A stretch of DNA of 64,000 bases from Aquabacterium sp. A3 (GTDB taxonomy: Bacteria; Pseudomonadota; Gammaproteobacteria; Burkholderiales; Burkholderiaceae_C). Shown piece after piece: positions 39,029 through 47,980 of this stretch; the first letter of the stretch is position 1, and every line of letters starts with the position of its first letter. The position numbers were made by a program, and so were the translations under genes. Where the stretch lies: contig NZ_JBBPEV010000004.1 in assembly GCF_038069945.1 (NCBI RefSeq), positions 186,001 to 250,000 of the forward strand. The letters run 5' to 3'. The notes beneath the pieces are model-generated. The model worked only from the letters and a program-made list of their open reading frames with translations. It ran no database searches and had not been told where the DNA came from.

Positions 39029-40438
39029 TCAAGCGATGCGACGAACGTCGACGAAATGACCTTGCATGGCCGCTGCCGCAGCCATGGCTGGGCTGACCAG
39101 GTGGGTGCGGCCGCCCGCGCCCTGACGACCTTCGAAGTTGCGGTTGCTGGTGGAGGCGCAACGCTCACCGGGCTCCAGGCGGTCGGCATTCATGGCCAGA
39201 CACATGGAGCACCCCGGTTCGCGCCACTCGAAGCCGGCAGCGATGAAGATCTTGTCCAGACCTTCGCGCTCGGCCTGCTCCTTGACCAGGCCCGAGCCGG
39301 GCACCACCAGCGCCAGCTTGACGTTGGAGGCGATGCGCCCCCCCACGCGCTTGACCACCTCGGCGGCCGCACGCATGTCTTCAATCCGGCTGTTGGTGCA
39401 CGAGCCGATGAAGACCTTGTCGACGTGGATGTCGCTGATGGCCTTGTTGGGCTCCAACGCCATGTACTGCAGCGCACGCTCCATGGCAGAGCGCTTGACG
39501 GGATCTTTTTCCTTGTCGGGATCGGGCACGCGGGCATTCACGCCCACCACCATCTCGGGCGAGGTGCCCCAGCTGACCTGGGGCTCGATGTCTTCGGCCT
39601 TCAACTCCACCACGGCATCCCAATGGGCGTCGGGGTCGGAGTGCAGCGTGCGCCAGTAGGCGATGGCTTGCTCCAGCTCCACCCCGGTGGGGCTGAACGG
39701 ACGGTTCTGCACGTACTGGATGGTGGTCTCGTCCACCGCCACGACGCCAGCGCGTGCGCCGCCTTCGATGGCCATGTTGCACACCGTCATGCGGCCTTCC
39801 ATGCTCAAGGCGCGGATGGCGCTGCCAGCGAACTCGATGGTGTAGCCCGTGCCGCCGGCCGTGCCGATCTTGCCGATGATGGCCAGCACGATGTCCTTGG
39901 CGGTGCAGCCGGCAGGCAGTTGCCCCTCGACCTTCACCAGCATGTTCTTGGCCTTCTTGGCCAGCAGCGTCTGGGTGGCCATCACGTGCTCGACCTCGGA
40001 CGTGCCGATGCCGTGCGCCAGCGCACCAAAGGCGCCATGCGTGGAGGTGTGGCTGTCGCCGCAGACGATGGTCATGCCGGGCAGCGTGGCGCCCTGCTCC
40101 GGGCCGATCACGTGCACGATGCCTTGGCGCCGGTCGCCCATCTTGAACTGGGTGATGCCATGGCGGTCGCAGTTGGCATCGAGCGTGTCCACCTGCAGCT
40201 TGGACACCGGGTCCTTGATGCCATCGCGACGATCGGTCGTGGGCACATTGTGGTCGCTGGTGGCCAGGTTGGCCGACAGGCGCCACAGCTTGCGACCAGC
40301 GATGTCCAGCCCCTCGAAGGCCTGCGGACTGGTCACTTCATGCAGCAGTTGACGATCGATGTACAGCACCGCGGTGCCATCGTCTTCGGTGTGGACGACG
40401 TGCTCGTCCCAGATCTTGTCGTAGAGGGTGCGTCCCAT
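39029..40438 (-). CDS. leuC: 3-isopropylmalate dehydratase large subunit
   Basis: 469 residues. Aconitase-family iron-sulfur subunit that, with LeuD, interconverts 2- and 3-isopropylmalate. [4Fe-4S] ligands: Cys in '[20 protein letters not shown]' and the CxxC in '[18 protein letters not shown]'. Substrate residues lie in '[20 protein letters not shown]'. The ATG at 40438 is about 76 bases after the gltA terminator, so the leu message begins here. Confidence 0.97.
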   Translation of the reverse strand: MGRTLYDKIWDEHVVHTEDDGTAVLYIDRQLLHEVTSPQAFEGLDIAGRKLWRLSANLATSDHNVPTTDRRDGIKDPVSKLQVDTLDANCDRHGITQFKMGDRRQGIVHVIGPEQGATLPGMTIVCGDSHTSTHGAFGALAHGIGTSEVEHVMATQTLLAKKAKNMLVKVEGQLPAGCTAKDIVLAIIGKIGTAGGTGYTIEFAGSAIRALSMEGRMTVCNMAIEGGARAGVVAVDETTIQYVQNRPFSPTGVELEQAIAYWRTLHSDPDAHWDAVVELKAEDIEPQVSWGTSPEMVVGVNARVPDPDKEKDPVKRSAMERALQYMALEPNKAISDIHVDKVFIGSCTNSRIEDMRAAAEVVKRVGGRIASNVKLALVVPGSGLVKEQAEREGLDKIFIAAGFEWREPGCSMCLAMNADRLEPGERCASTSNRNFEGRQGAGGRTHLVSPAMAAAAAMQGHFVDVRRIA

Positions 40439-40514
40439 GGTCCTGTCGCGCGGGGAAGGGGCAAGGTGCCCCCAGGTTGGGGAAAGTCCTCCATTTTACG
40501 ACACGACCTGCCAT

Positions 40515-40542
40515 GAAAAAACCCGGCCACAGCCGGGTTTTT
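40515..40542 (-). terminator. Rho-independent terminator after gltA
   Basis: AAAAAACCCGGC-CACA-GCCGGGTTTTTT: strong stem with T-runs on both strands, 35 bases past the gltA stop and before leuC. Confidence 0.92.
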
Positions 40543-40576
40543 CGAAGCGCGGGGCAAACGCCCTCGCCTGCACCAA

Positions 40577-41887
40577 TCAGCGCGAGGCGATCGGCTTGAC
40601 GTCGCGCTTCTCGGCGCCAACGAACAGCTGACGGGGACGGCCGATCTTGTACTCGGGGTCACCGATCATTTCGTCCAGCTGGGCGATCCAGCCGACGGTA
40701 CGGGCCAGCGCGAAGATCGCGGTGAACAGCGGCACAGGGATGCCAATGGCGCGCTGCACGATGCCGGAGTAGAAGTCGACGTTCGGGTAGAGCTTGCGCT
40801 GCACGAAGTAGTCGTCTTCCAGGGCGATCTGCTCGAGCTTCTTGGCCAGGGCAAACAGCGGATCGTTTTCCAGACCCATTTCGGCCAGCACTTCGTTGCA
40901 GGTTTCCTGCATCAGCTTGGCGCGCGGGTCGTAGTTCTTGTACACGCGGTGACCGAAGCCCATCAGGCGCACGCCCGAGTTCTTGTCCTTCACCTGGTTC
41001 ATGAACTCGCCCACCTTCGAGACGCCGCCCATGGCCTGGATTTCTTCCAGCATGTTCAGGCAAGCCTCGTTGGCGCCACCGTGAGCCGGGCCCCACAGGC
41101 AGGCCACGCCGGCGGCAATGGCCGCGAACGGGTTGGTGCCGGACGAGCCGCACAGGCGCACGGTCGACGTGGAGGCGTTTTGCTCGTGGTCAGCGTGCAG
41201 AATGAAGATGCGATCCATCGCGCGCTCGAGCACGGGGTTCGGCACGTACTCTTCACAGGGAGTGCCGAACATCATGCGCAGGAAGTTGCCGGCGTACGAC
41301 AGGTCGTTGCGCGGATAGATGTAAGGCTGGCCGATGGAGTACTTGTAAGCCATGGACACCAGCGTGGGCATCTTGGCGATCAGGCGGATGGCGGCGATCT
41401 TGCGATGGTCAGGATTGTTGATGTCGGTGCTGTCGTGGTAGAAGGCCGACATGCCGCCCACCAGGCCCGTCAGGACGGCCATGGGGTGGGCATCGCGACG
41501 GAAACCGCGCAGGAAGAACTGCATCTGCTCGTTGACCATGGTGTGGTTGGTCACGCGGGCCACGAAATCCTTTTTCTCGGATTCGTTGGGCAGCTCGCCA
41601 TTCAGCAGCAGGTAGCAGGTTTCCAGGAAGTCGCAGTTGGTGGCCAACTGCTCGATCGGGTAGCCGCGGTACAGCAACTCGCCCTTGTCACCGTCGATAT
41701 AGGTGATCTTCGAGTTGCACGAAGCGGTCGACAGGAAGCCGGGGTCGTAAGTGAACTTGCCAGTCTGGGCGTACAGCTTGCGGATGTCGATGACATCCGG
41801 GCCAACAGAGCCCTTGTAGATGGGCAAGTCCATGTTGGGGCTGCCGTCGGAGAACGACAGGGTGGCTTTCACGTCGGACGGGGTCAT
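40577..41887 (-). CDS. gltA: Citrate synthase (type II)
   Basis: 436 residues from ATG 41887, preceded by AGGAG at good spacing; an upstream GTG is rejected. It condenses acetyl-CoA and oxaloacetate at the entry of the TCA cycle. Signatures: '[20 protein letters not shown]', '[20 protein letters not shown]' and '[17 protein letters not shown]', with catalytic His and Asp residues. The size and sequence are those of the hexameric, NADH-sensitive Gram-negative type. It lies downstream of the sdh cluster on the same strand, with a possible regulatory box just before it. Confidence 0.97.
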   Translation of the reverse strand: MTPSDVKATLSFSDGSPNMDLPIYKGSVGPDVIDIRKLYAQTGKFTYDPGFLSTASCNSKITYIDGDKGELLYRGYPIEQLATNCDFLETCYLLLNGELPNESEKKDFVARVTNHTMVNEQMQFFLRGFRRDAHPMAVLTGLVGGMSAFYHDSTDINNPDHRKIAAIRLIAKMPTLVSMAYKYSIGQPYIYPRNDLSYAGNFLRMMFGTPCEEYVPNPVLERAMDRIFILHADHEQNASTSTVRLCGSSGTNPFAAIAAGVACLWGPAHGGANEACLNMLEEIQAMGGVSKVGEFMNQVKDKNSGVRLMGFGHRVYKNYDPRAKLMQETCNEVLAEMGLENDPLFALAKKLEQIALEDDYFVQRKLYPNVDFYSGIVQRAIGIPVPLFTAIFALARTVGWIAQLDEMIGDPEYKIGRPRQLFVGAEKRDVKPIASR

Positions 41888-41905
41888 GAGCACTCCTAGT
41901 GGTCG

Positions 41906-41919
41906 GTCTTGTAAGAGAA
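41906..41919. promoter_or_regulatory. Candidate operator upstream of gltA (TCTT-NN-AAGA box)
   Basis: GTCTTGTAAGAGAA lies 19 bases before the gltA start. It matches the box before sdhC (45736-45749) at 12 of 14 positions in the same orientation. Half sites TCTT and AAGA also form the palindrome in the GntR-mdh gap, with a wider spacer. Confidence 0.4.
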
Positions 41920-42015
41920 ATGTGGTAACCAGGGTAAATCCCGATCAGACATTATGAAGACAAACTCGTCTTTTCAGTCTTGCGTGATGAACGTCAAGGC
42001 TGAAAAAACGAGCAT

Positions 42016-42315
42016 TCATCCTGCCTGGGTCACCCTCATCAAGGAGAGAACCTGCTGAACATCGGGGTTGTTCAACTCACCTTCGGGCTCTTTTCGGGCC
42101 AGAAGCAGGTCGAGCAGATCGTTGTCAGACAGGTCCATCAACTGAAGCAAACCCTGTACCAGAGCTTGCGTCAGATGCGATTCGTGGCGCGTAAAAAACC
42201 GATCGATGAACAGATCGTTTTCGAGCAGTCCACGGCGACAACGCCACCGCAGTCGGCGCATCAGGTCTGCATCCAGGGGCTGCTGCGCGGCGACGTCGTG
42301 GTGGGCGTTGGTCAT
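42016..42315 (-). CDS. sdhE: FAD assembly factor SdhE
   Basis: 99 residues. It helps attach FAD covalently to SdhA. The family motif RGxxE is visible in 'RRLRWRCRRGLLENDLFIDR', and 'LLQLMDLSDNDLLDLLLARK' follows as usual. It lies between sdhB and gltA (39 bases after sdhB), which fits a role in maturing the enzyme encoded just upstream. Confidence 0.95.
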   Translation of the reverse strand: MTNAHHDVAAQQPLDADLMRRLRWRCRRGLLENDLFIDRFFTRHESHLTQALVQGLLQLMDLSDNDLLDLLLARKEPEGELNNPDVQQVLSLMRVTQAG

Positions 42316-42354
42316 GGATGACTTCAGGGTCAGCAGAAACAGGTCACGTGACGA

Positions 42355-43062
42355 TCAAACAGCGCGCTTGACCATCAGTTCCTTGATCTTGCCGATGGCC
42401 TTCGTGGGGTTCAGGCCCTTCGGGCACACATCCACGCAGTTCATGATGGTGTGGCAACGGAACAGACGGTACGGGTCTTCGAGGTTGTCGAGACGGGCTG
42501 CAGTGTCCTGATCACGGCTGTCTGCGATGAAGCGGTAGGCCTGCAACAAACCAGCGGGGCCCACGAACTTGTCGGGGTTCCACCAGAAGCTGGGGCAGCT
42601 GGTCGAGCAGCTGGCGCACAGGATGCACTCGTACAGGCCGTCGAGTTCTTCACGCTCTTCGGGCGACTGCAGGCGCTCCTTGTCGGGCGGCGGCGTGTCG
42701 TTGACGAGGTAAGGCTTGATCGAGTTGTACTGTTTGAAGAACTGCGTCATGTCCACGATCAGGTCGCGGACCACGGGCAGTCCTGGCAGCGGCTTGAGCA
42801 CGATCGTGCCAGGCAGGGTGCGCATGTTGGTCAGGCAAGCCAGACCGTTCTTGCCGTTGATGTTCATGGCGTCCGAGCCGCACACGCCTTCGCGGCAGGA
42901 GCGGCGGAAGGACAGCGTCGGGTCGACGGCCTTGAGCTTGACCAGGGCATCGAGCAGCATGCGCTCGTGACCGTCGAGTTCGATCTCGATGGTCTGCATG
43001 TAGGGCTTGGCATCCTTGTCAGGATCGTAGCGGTAGATCTGGAAAGTGCGCTTTTGGCTCAT
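42355..43062 (-). CDS. sdhB: Succinate dehydrogenase iron-sulfur subunit
   Basis: 235 residues. It passes electrons from SdhA-FAD to quinone. Three clusters are visible: [2Fe-2S] in '[20 protein letters not shown]' (last Cys follows), [4Fe-4S] in '[18 protein letters not shown]', and [3Fe-4S] in '[17 protein letters not shown]'. It is peripheral on the inner membrane, cytoplasmic side. It starts 30 bases after sdhA. Confidence 0.98.
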   Translation of the reverse strand: MSQKRTFQIYRYDPDKDAKPYMQTIEIELDGHERMLLDALVKLKAVDPTLSFRRSCREGVCGSDAMNINGKNGLACLTNMRTLPGTIVLKPLPGLPVVRDLIVDMTQFFKQYNSIKPYLVNDTPPPDKERLQSPEEREELDGLYECILCASCSTSCPSFWWNPDKFVGPAGLLQAYRFIADSRDQDTAARLDNLEDPYRLFRCHTIMNCVDVCPKGLNPTKAIGKIKELMVKRAV

Positions 43063-43092
43063 GATGATTTCCTAATGCTTCGTTCGCTTCGA

Positions 43093-44871
43093 TCAGAAGG
43101 TGCGGACCTTCGGCGGCACCGACTCGACGGTCAGGGGCTTGAGGTTCACCGGCTTGTAATCCAGGCTGTTGCCTTCGGAATACCACAGCGTGTGCTTCAT
43201 CCAGTTGGCGTCGTCGCGGTTCGGGAAGTCGTTGTGGGCGTGGGCACCACGGCTTTCCGGACGTGCGGCAGCCGAGGTCATGGTGGCCTGGGCGGCTTCG
43301 ATGAGGTTCTCGACTTCCAGCGCTTCGATGCGGGCGGTGTTGAAGACCTTGGAGTTGTCTTTCAGGCCGATGGCCTTGACGCGCTCGCGGATGGCGTTGA
43401 TCTTTTGCACGCCCTCGTCCATCGACGCCTGGGTGCGGAACACGCCTGCGTGCTTCTGCATGGCGGCACGGATGTCGTTGGCCACGTCCTGGCTGTACTC
43501 GCCGTTCTTGGCCGAGTCCAGGCGGGCCAGACGCGACAGGGTGTAGTCGGCGGCATCCTTGGGCAGTGGCTTGTGGTTCTTCGTCTTGAGGTTGAAGTCG
43601 ACAATGTGGTTGCCAGCGGCGCGACCGAACACGACCAGATCGAGCAGCGAGTTGGTGCCCAGGCGGTTGGCGCCGTGCACCGACACGCAAGAGCACTCAC
43701 CCACGGCGTACAGACCGTTGACGATCTCGTTGGGGTTGCCGTTCTTCGGAATCACCACCTGGCCATGGATGTTGGTGGGGATGCCACCCATCTGGTAGTG
43801 GATGGTCGGCACCACAGGGATCGGCTCCTTGGTGATGTCGACGTTGGCAAAGTTATGGCCAATCTCGTACACCGAGGGCAGGCGCTTCATGATGGTGTCG
43901 GCGCCCAGGTGGGTCATGTCCAGCAGGACGTAGTCCTTGTTGGGACCGCAGCCACGGCCTTCCTTGATTTCCTGGTCCATCGAGCGGGACACGAAGTCAC
44001 GCGGGGCCAGATCCTTCAGGGTGGGCGCATAACGCTCCATGAAGCGCTCGCCGTTGGCGTTGCGCAAGATGGCGCCTTCGCCGCGGCAGCCTTCGGTCAG
44101 CAGCACGCCGGCACCGGCCACGCCCGTGGGGTGGAACTGCCAGAACTCCATGTCTTCCAGCGGGATGCCGGCACGGGCCGCCATGCCCAGGCCGTCACCG
44201 GTGTTGATGAAGGCGTTGGTGGAGGCCTGGTAAATCCGGCCTGCACCACCGGTGGCGAACAGCACGGTCTTGGCGTGCAGGATGTGCACGTCGCCGGTTT
44301 CCATCTCGAGGGCGGTCACGCCCACCACGTCGCCGTCGGCGTCGCGGATGATGTCCAGGGCCATCCATTCCACGAAGAACTGGGTGCGGGCCTTGACGTT
44401 TTGCTGGTACAGCGTGTGCAGCAGGGCGTGGCCGGTGCGGTCGGCTGCGGCGCAGGCGCGTTGCACCGGCTTTTCGCCGTAGTTGGCGGTGTGACCACCG
44501 AACGGGCGCTGGTAGATGGTGCCGTCGGGGTTGCGGTCGAAAGGCATGCCGAAGTGTTCGAGCTCGTACACGACCTTCGGGGCCTCACGGCACATGAACT
44601 CGATGGCGTCCTGGTCGCCGAGCCAGTCGGAGCCCTTGACGGTGTCGAAGAAGTGATAGTGCCAGTTGTCTTCAGACATGTTGCCCAGCGAGGCACCGAT
44701 GCCGCCTTGCGCCGCCACAGTGTGCGAGCGGGTCGGGAAGACCTTGGACAGGACAGCGACGTTCAGGCCAGCCAGGGAGAGCTGAAGCGAGGCGCGCATG
44801 CCGGAGCCGCCAGCGCCGACGATCACGACGTCGAACTTGCGGGTGGGGAGGGAGGTAGCGATGGCAGTCAT
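43093..44871 (-). CDS. sdhA: Succinate dehydrogenase flavoprotein subunit
   Basis: 592 residues. It oxidises succinate to fumarate. The FAD-binding 'DVVIVGAGGSGMRASLQLSL' opens the protein, the covalent-FAD His lies in 'KVFPTRSHTVAAQGGIGASL', and active-site residues in 'QFHPTGVAGAGVLLTEGCRG' and 'GANRLGTNSLLDLVVFGRAA'. It follows sdhD with a 3-base gap. Confidence 0.98.
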   Translation of the reverse strand: MTAIATSLPTRKFDVVIVGAGGSGMRASLQLSLAGLNVAVLSKVFPTRSHTVAAQGGIGASLGNMSEDNWHYHFFDTVKGSDWLGDQDAIEFMCREAPKVVYELEHFGMPFDRNPDGTIYQRPFGGHTANYGEKPVQRACAAADRTGHALLHTLYQQNVKARTQFFVEWMALDIIRDADGDVVGVTALEMETGDVHILHAKTVLFATGGAGRIYQASTNAFINTGDGLGMAARAGIPLEDMEFWQFHPTGVAGAGVLLTEGCRGEGAILRNANGERFMERYAPTLKDLAPRDFVSRSMDQEIKEGRGCGPNKDYVLLDMTHLGADTIMKRLPSVYEIGHNFANVDITKEPIPVVPTIHYQMGGIPTNIHGQVVIPKNGNPNEIVNGLYAVGECSCVSVHGANRLGTNSLLDLVVFGRAAGNHIVDFNLKTKNHKPLPKDAADYTLSRLARLDSAKNGEYSQDVANDIRAAMQKHAGVFRTQASMDEGVQKINAIRERVKAIGLKDNSKVFNTARIEALEVENLIEAAQATMTSAAARPESRGAHAHNDFPNRDDANWMKHTLWYSEGNSLDYKPVNLKPLTVESVPPKVRTF

Positions 44872-44874
44872 TTT

Positions 44875-45237
44875 TTACAGTCTCCACAGCACTTGGATGG
44901 ACCAGCCGGCGCAACCCACCAGCCACACGAGGGTGAACACTTGCAGCGCCAGGCGGATGCCGACGGGCTTGATGTAGTCCATCCAGATGTCACGCACGCC
45001 CACCCACGCGTGGTAGAGCAATGCCACGATGACGACGAAGGTCAGGAACTTCATCCACTGGGAGGCGAAGATGGCCGACCAGCCGTAGTAATCCAGCGAG
45101 GGGGCCATCAGCACCTGCACCAGCAGGACGACGGTGTACAGGGCCATCAGGACGGCCGTGATGCGCTGCGCCAGCCAGTCGCGCAGACCATAGTGCGCGC
45201 CTGTGACGACACGCTTGGTTCCGTAGTTTTGGGACAT
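44875..45237 (-). CDS. sdhD: Succinate dehydrogenase membrane anchor subunit
   Basis: 120 residues with three transmembrane helices ('ITAVLMALYTVVLLVQVLMA', 'MKFLTFVVIVALLYHAWVGV', 'LALQVFTLVWLVGCAGWSIQ'). The His in 'LLYHAWVGVRDIWMDYIKP' is the probable haem b ligand, and the Asp-Tyr pair near it lies by the quinone site. It lies between sdhC and sdhA. Confidence 0.95.
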   Translation of the reverse strand: MSQNYGTKRVVTGAHYGLRDWLAQRITAVLMALYTVVLLVQVLMAPSLDYYGWSAIFASQWMKFLTFVVIVALLYHAWVGVRDIWMDYIKPVGIRLALQVFTLVWLVGCAGWSIQVLWRL

Positions 45238-45269
45238 GGTTGTGGTTCCGGGGGGAAGGATCGTGGGAA

Positions 45270-45707
45270 TCAGAACAGACCGAAGAGCTTGGCGCCCAGG
45301 GCCACGGTCAACACCACGCTGAGCGTGAGGGTGACGATGGCCGACGAGTGGCCCTGCTGTTTGCTGACCGAATGGGTGGCGTCCATGATCAAGTGACGCA
45401 CGCCAGCAATGAAGTGGTGCAGATAGGCCCAGATCAGCCCCAGGGCCACCAACTTGAAGAACCAGCCAGGGACGGCGCCATCAGCGCACCCTGCGACGAA
45501 CACGCTGGTGAAGGTGTCGAACGAGATCTCGGACGAGACGGACGTGTCGAACATCCAGATGATGAAGGGCATCAGCAGGAACAGCACGGCACCGCTGATG
45601 CGGTGCAGGATCGACACGATGCCGGCCGGAGGCAGGCGATACGAGACGATGTCCGTGACGTGGATGTTCCGGTAGACGGGGCGTGGGGTTTTCGCGTTGT
45701 CAGCCAT
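45270..45707 (-). CDS. sdhC: Succinate dehydrogenase cytochrome b556 subunit
   Basis: 145 residues with three transmembrane helices. The signature 'GIVSILHRISGAVLFLLMPF' contains the Ser/Arg quinone-site residues, and 'YLHHFIAGVRHLIMDATHSV' holds the haem-ligand His. It is the first gene of sdhCDAB-sdhE. Upstream (45736-45749) is a box shared with gltA. Confidence 0.96.
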   Translation of the reverse strand: MADNAKTPRPVYRNIHVTDIVSYRLPPAGIVSILHRISGAVLFLLMPFIIWMFDTSVSSEISFDTFTSVFVAGCADGAVPGWFFKLVALGLIWAYLHHFIAGVRHLIMDATHSVSKQQGHSSAIVTLTLSVVLTVALGAKLFGLF

Positions 45708-45735
45708 GTTGTGGGGCTCCTGCCGAGCGTCGTTA

Positions 45736-45749
45736 GTCTTTCAAGAGAA
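45736..45749. promoter_or_regulatory. Candidate operator upstream of sdhC (TCTT-NN-AAGA box)
   Basis: GTCTTTCAAGAGAA is 29 bases before the sdhC start and nearly identical to the box before gltA (GTCTTGTAAGAGAA). The adjacent GntR regulator is the obvious candidate binder, but its own palindrome has a 4-base rather than 2-base spacer, so the link is inferred. Confidence 0.4.
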
Positions 45750-45863
45750 TCCGGGATTTTAGGGCAATCCCCTGCCCGAGAAACCTGCACTGCTTTGCTT
45801 CATCCATGTGACAAACCACATCAGTGCGGGATATTCGTGATCAATCAGGCGTTGCGGTGCCCC

Positions 45864-46667
45864 TCAGCTGAGTTCGTTGCGGTAGTGATGACGGTCGGTT
45901 CGGTACAAGCCGCGACGCAACTCGACCGGCTGATCGCCGTAGGTGAATGCCAGCCGCTCGACACTGAGCAGCGGACAGCCGGCGGGCACATCCAGCAAGG
46001 CACCGGTGTCGTCATCCGCCACGACAGCCCGCAGCTTTTCTTCGGCTCTGATCATGCGCACTCCGAACTCGGATTCGAACAAGGCATACATGGGACCCCG
46101 GTACTCGCTGAGCCGATCGGCGGTCAAACCCTTGAAGAGGTGCCCAGGCAGCCAGATGTCATCTAGCACAACAGGCTGGCCGGCAAAATGCAAGACGCGA
46201 CGCACCTCGACCACCATCTCGCCCTGCTTCATTTGCAGGGCACGGGCCACATCGGCAGGCGCCCGAAGCCGACGGCAGTCCAGGAAGGTGCGGTGAGCGC
46301 TGCCCCCCATGGCGTCAGCCTGATCGGGCGCAAGCCGAAGAAATCGGTATTGCACCTGCTCTTCGTGGTGCGTGGCCACGAAGGTGCCCTTGCCCTGGCG
46401 ACGCACCAGCAGGTTTTCTGCGGCCAGCTCGTCCACCGCCTTGCGAACGGTGCCCTGACTGACCTTGAAACGCGCCGCCAACTCCAGCTCGCTGGGAATG
46501 GCCTCACCAGGGCGCCACTCTGCCGCCTGCAAGCTGCGCAAGATCAAGGCCTTGATCTGCTGATACAAGGGACTGAAGGACGGCGCAGCCGGCTCGGCCC
46601 CCGCGCTTGCATGGCCCCCAGCCCCGGCGCCAGGAGGCAGCACGTCAACGGGTTGGGATGAAGGCAT
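45864..46667 (-). CDS. GntR-family regulator with UTRA ligand domain (HutC subfamily)
   Basis: 267 residues from ATG 46667; the frame runs further to 46760 without similarity. After about 40 Pro/Ala-rich residues, the winged helix reads 'SPLYQQIKALILRSLQAAEW', 'PSELELAARFKVSQGTVRKA' and 'LLVRRQGKGTFVATH'. The C-terminal UTRA domain ends 'LLSVERLAFTYGDQPVELRR'. UTRA domains bind small metabolites. Its place between sdhCDAB and mdh suggests control of TCA-cycle genes by a carboxylic acid. A perfect 18-bp palindrome in its upstream region is a likely operator. Confidence 0.9.
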   Translation of the reverse strand: MPSSQPVDVLPPGAGAGGHASAGAEPAAPSFSPLYQQIKALILRSLQAAEWRPGEAIPSELELAARFKVSQGTVRKAVDELAAENLLVRRQGKGTFVATHHEEQVQYRFLRLAPDQADAMGGSAHRTFLDCRRLRAPADVARALQMKQGEMVVEVRRVLHFAGQPVVLDDIWLPGHLFKGLTADRLSEYRGPMYALFESEFGVRMIRAEEKLRAVVADDDTGALLDVPAGCPLLSVERLAFTYGDQPVELRRGLYRTDRHHYRNELS

Positions 46668-46794
46668 GGCAAACAGCACGTGGGTGGCAGGATCAGGCCG
46701 GATAGGCCGGTGAGTGCGCAGCCACAGGGATGGCGTGACCGACGCATGGGATTGCACCACAACCGAGCGCCAAAGTCCACGGGTAGTCTGATAG

Positions 46795-46812
46795 ATGTCT
46801 TATATAAGACAT
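46795..46812. promoter_or_regulatory. Perfect 18-bp palindrome, likely GntR operator
   Basis: ATGTCTTATATAAGACAT reads the same on both strands. It lies between the divergent GntR gene and mdh, 7 bases upstream of the mdh -35 element, where a repressor or activator could control both genes. Symmetry and AT-rich centre fit HutC/GntR-type sites. Confidence 0.7.
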
Positions 46813-46819
46813 AAGATCA

Positions 46820-46848
46820 TTGACGGCACCCACAGTCGTCCGTAGACT
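46820..46848 (+). promoter_or_regulatory. Candidate sigma-70 promoter of mdh
   Basis: TTGACG, a 17-base spacer, then TAGACT. Predicted transcription start is near 46855, about 57 bases before the mdh ATG. Confidence 0.65.
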
Positions 46849-46911
46849 GCAGCGCCACAGTACAATCATGGGTTTTCACCAACCCGCCCACCACCCCTTT
46901 CGGAGTTGCAT

Positions 46912-47898
46912 ATGAGCAAAGCACCCGTTCGCGTTGCCGTCACCGGCGCCGCTGGCCAAATCGGTTACGCCCTCCTGTTCCGCATCGCTTCTGGCGAAAT
47001 GCTGGGCAAGGATCAGCCCGTGATCCTGCAACTGCTGGAGATCCCCGACGAGAAGGCCCAGAACGCGCTGAAGGGCGTGATCATGGAGCTGGAAGACTGC
47101 GCATTCCCCCTGCTGGCCGGCATCGAAGCCCACAGCGATCCGATGACCGCCTTCAAGGACACCGACTACGCCTTGCTGGTGGGTGCCCGTCCTCGCGGCC
47201 CCGGCATGGAGCGCGCCGACCTGCTGGCCGCCAACGCCCAGATCTTCACCGCCCAAGGCAAGGCCCTGAACGCCGTGGCTTCGCGCAATGTGCGCGTGCT
47301 GGTGGTGGGCAACCCCGCCAACACCAACGCCTACATCGCCATGAAGTCGGCGCCGGACCTGCCGGCCAAGAACTTCACCGCCATGCTGCGTCTGGACCAC
47401 AACCGCGCTGCTTCTCAGATCGCTGCAAAGATCGGCTGCGCCGTGGGCGACATCGAGAAGCTGGCCGTGTGGGGCAACCACTCGCCCACCATGTACGCTG
47501 ACTACCGTTTCGCCACCGTGAACGGCAAGTCGGTCAAGGACACCATCAACGACCACGACTGGAACGCCAACACCTTCCTGCCGACCGTGGGCAAGCGTGG
47601 CGCCGCCATCATCGCCGCTCGCGGCCTGTCGTCGGCTGCTTCGGCCGCCAACGCCGCCATCGACCACATGCGCGACTGGGCCCTGGGCACCAACGGCAAG
47701 TGGGTCACCATGGGCATCCCGTCCAAGGGCGAATATGGCATCCCCGCTGAGGTGATGTTCGGCTACCCCGTCACCTGCGAAGGCGGCGAGTACAAGATCG
47801 TCGAAGGTCTGGAAATCGATGCCTTCTCGCAAGAGTGCATCAACAAGACCCTGGCCGAGCTGCAAGGCGAGCAAGACGGCGTCAAGCACCTGCTGTGA
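46912..47898 (+). CDS. mdh: Malate dehydrogenase
   Basis: 328 residues from ATG 46912, preceded by CGGAG at good spacing; a TTG two codons earlier is rejected. It oxidises malate to oxaloacetate with NAD. Signatures: '[20 protein letters not shown]', substrate Arg in '[18 protein letters not shown]', '[16 protein letters not shown]' and the catalytic His in '[15 protein letters not shown]'. The length and style match the cytosolic-type MDH of betaproteobacteria. It is a single gene with its own promoter and terminator. Confidence 0.97.
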   Translation: MSKAPVRVAVTGAAGQIGYALLFRIASGEMLGKDQPVILQLLEIPDEKAQNALKGVIMELEDCAFPLLAGIEAHSDPMTAFKDTDYALLVGARPRGPGMERADLLAANAQIFTAQGKALNAVASRNVRVLVVGNPANTNAYIAMKSAPDLPAKNFTAMLRLDHNRAASQIAAKIGCAVGDIEKLAVWGNHSPTMYADYRFATVNGKSVKDTINDHDWNANTFLPTVGKRGAAIIAARGLSSAASAANAAIDHMRDWALGTNGKWVTMGIPSKGEYGIPAEVMFGYPVTCEGGEYKIVEGLEIDAFSQECINKTLAELQGEQDGVKHLL

Positions 47899-47935
47899 GG
47901 CCGCCCAGGGTAACGTCAGACGTCACCCGTGGTGA

Positions 47936-47963
47936 AAAAGCCGACCCGAAGGTCGGCTTTTTT
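47936..47963. terminator. Bidirectional terminator between mdh and the chemoreceptor
   Basis: AAAAGCCGACC-CGAA-GGTCGGCTTTTTT: a strong stem with a GNRA-like loop and T-runs on both strands, between two convergent genes. Confidence 0.95.
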
Positions 47964-47980
47964 CATGCCTTCGCCGGCGC

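Noticed and set aside
42451..45396. 981-codon open frame on the plus strand opposite sdhBADC
   Set aside because: Fully explained as a shadow of four conserved sdh genes on the other strand.
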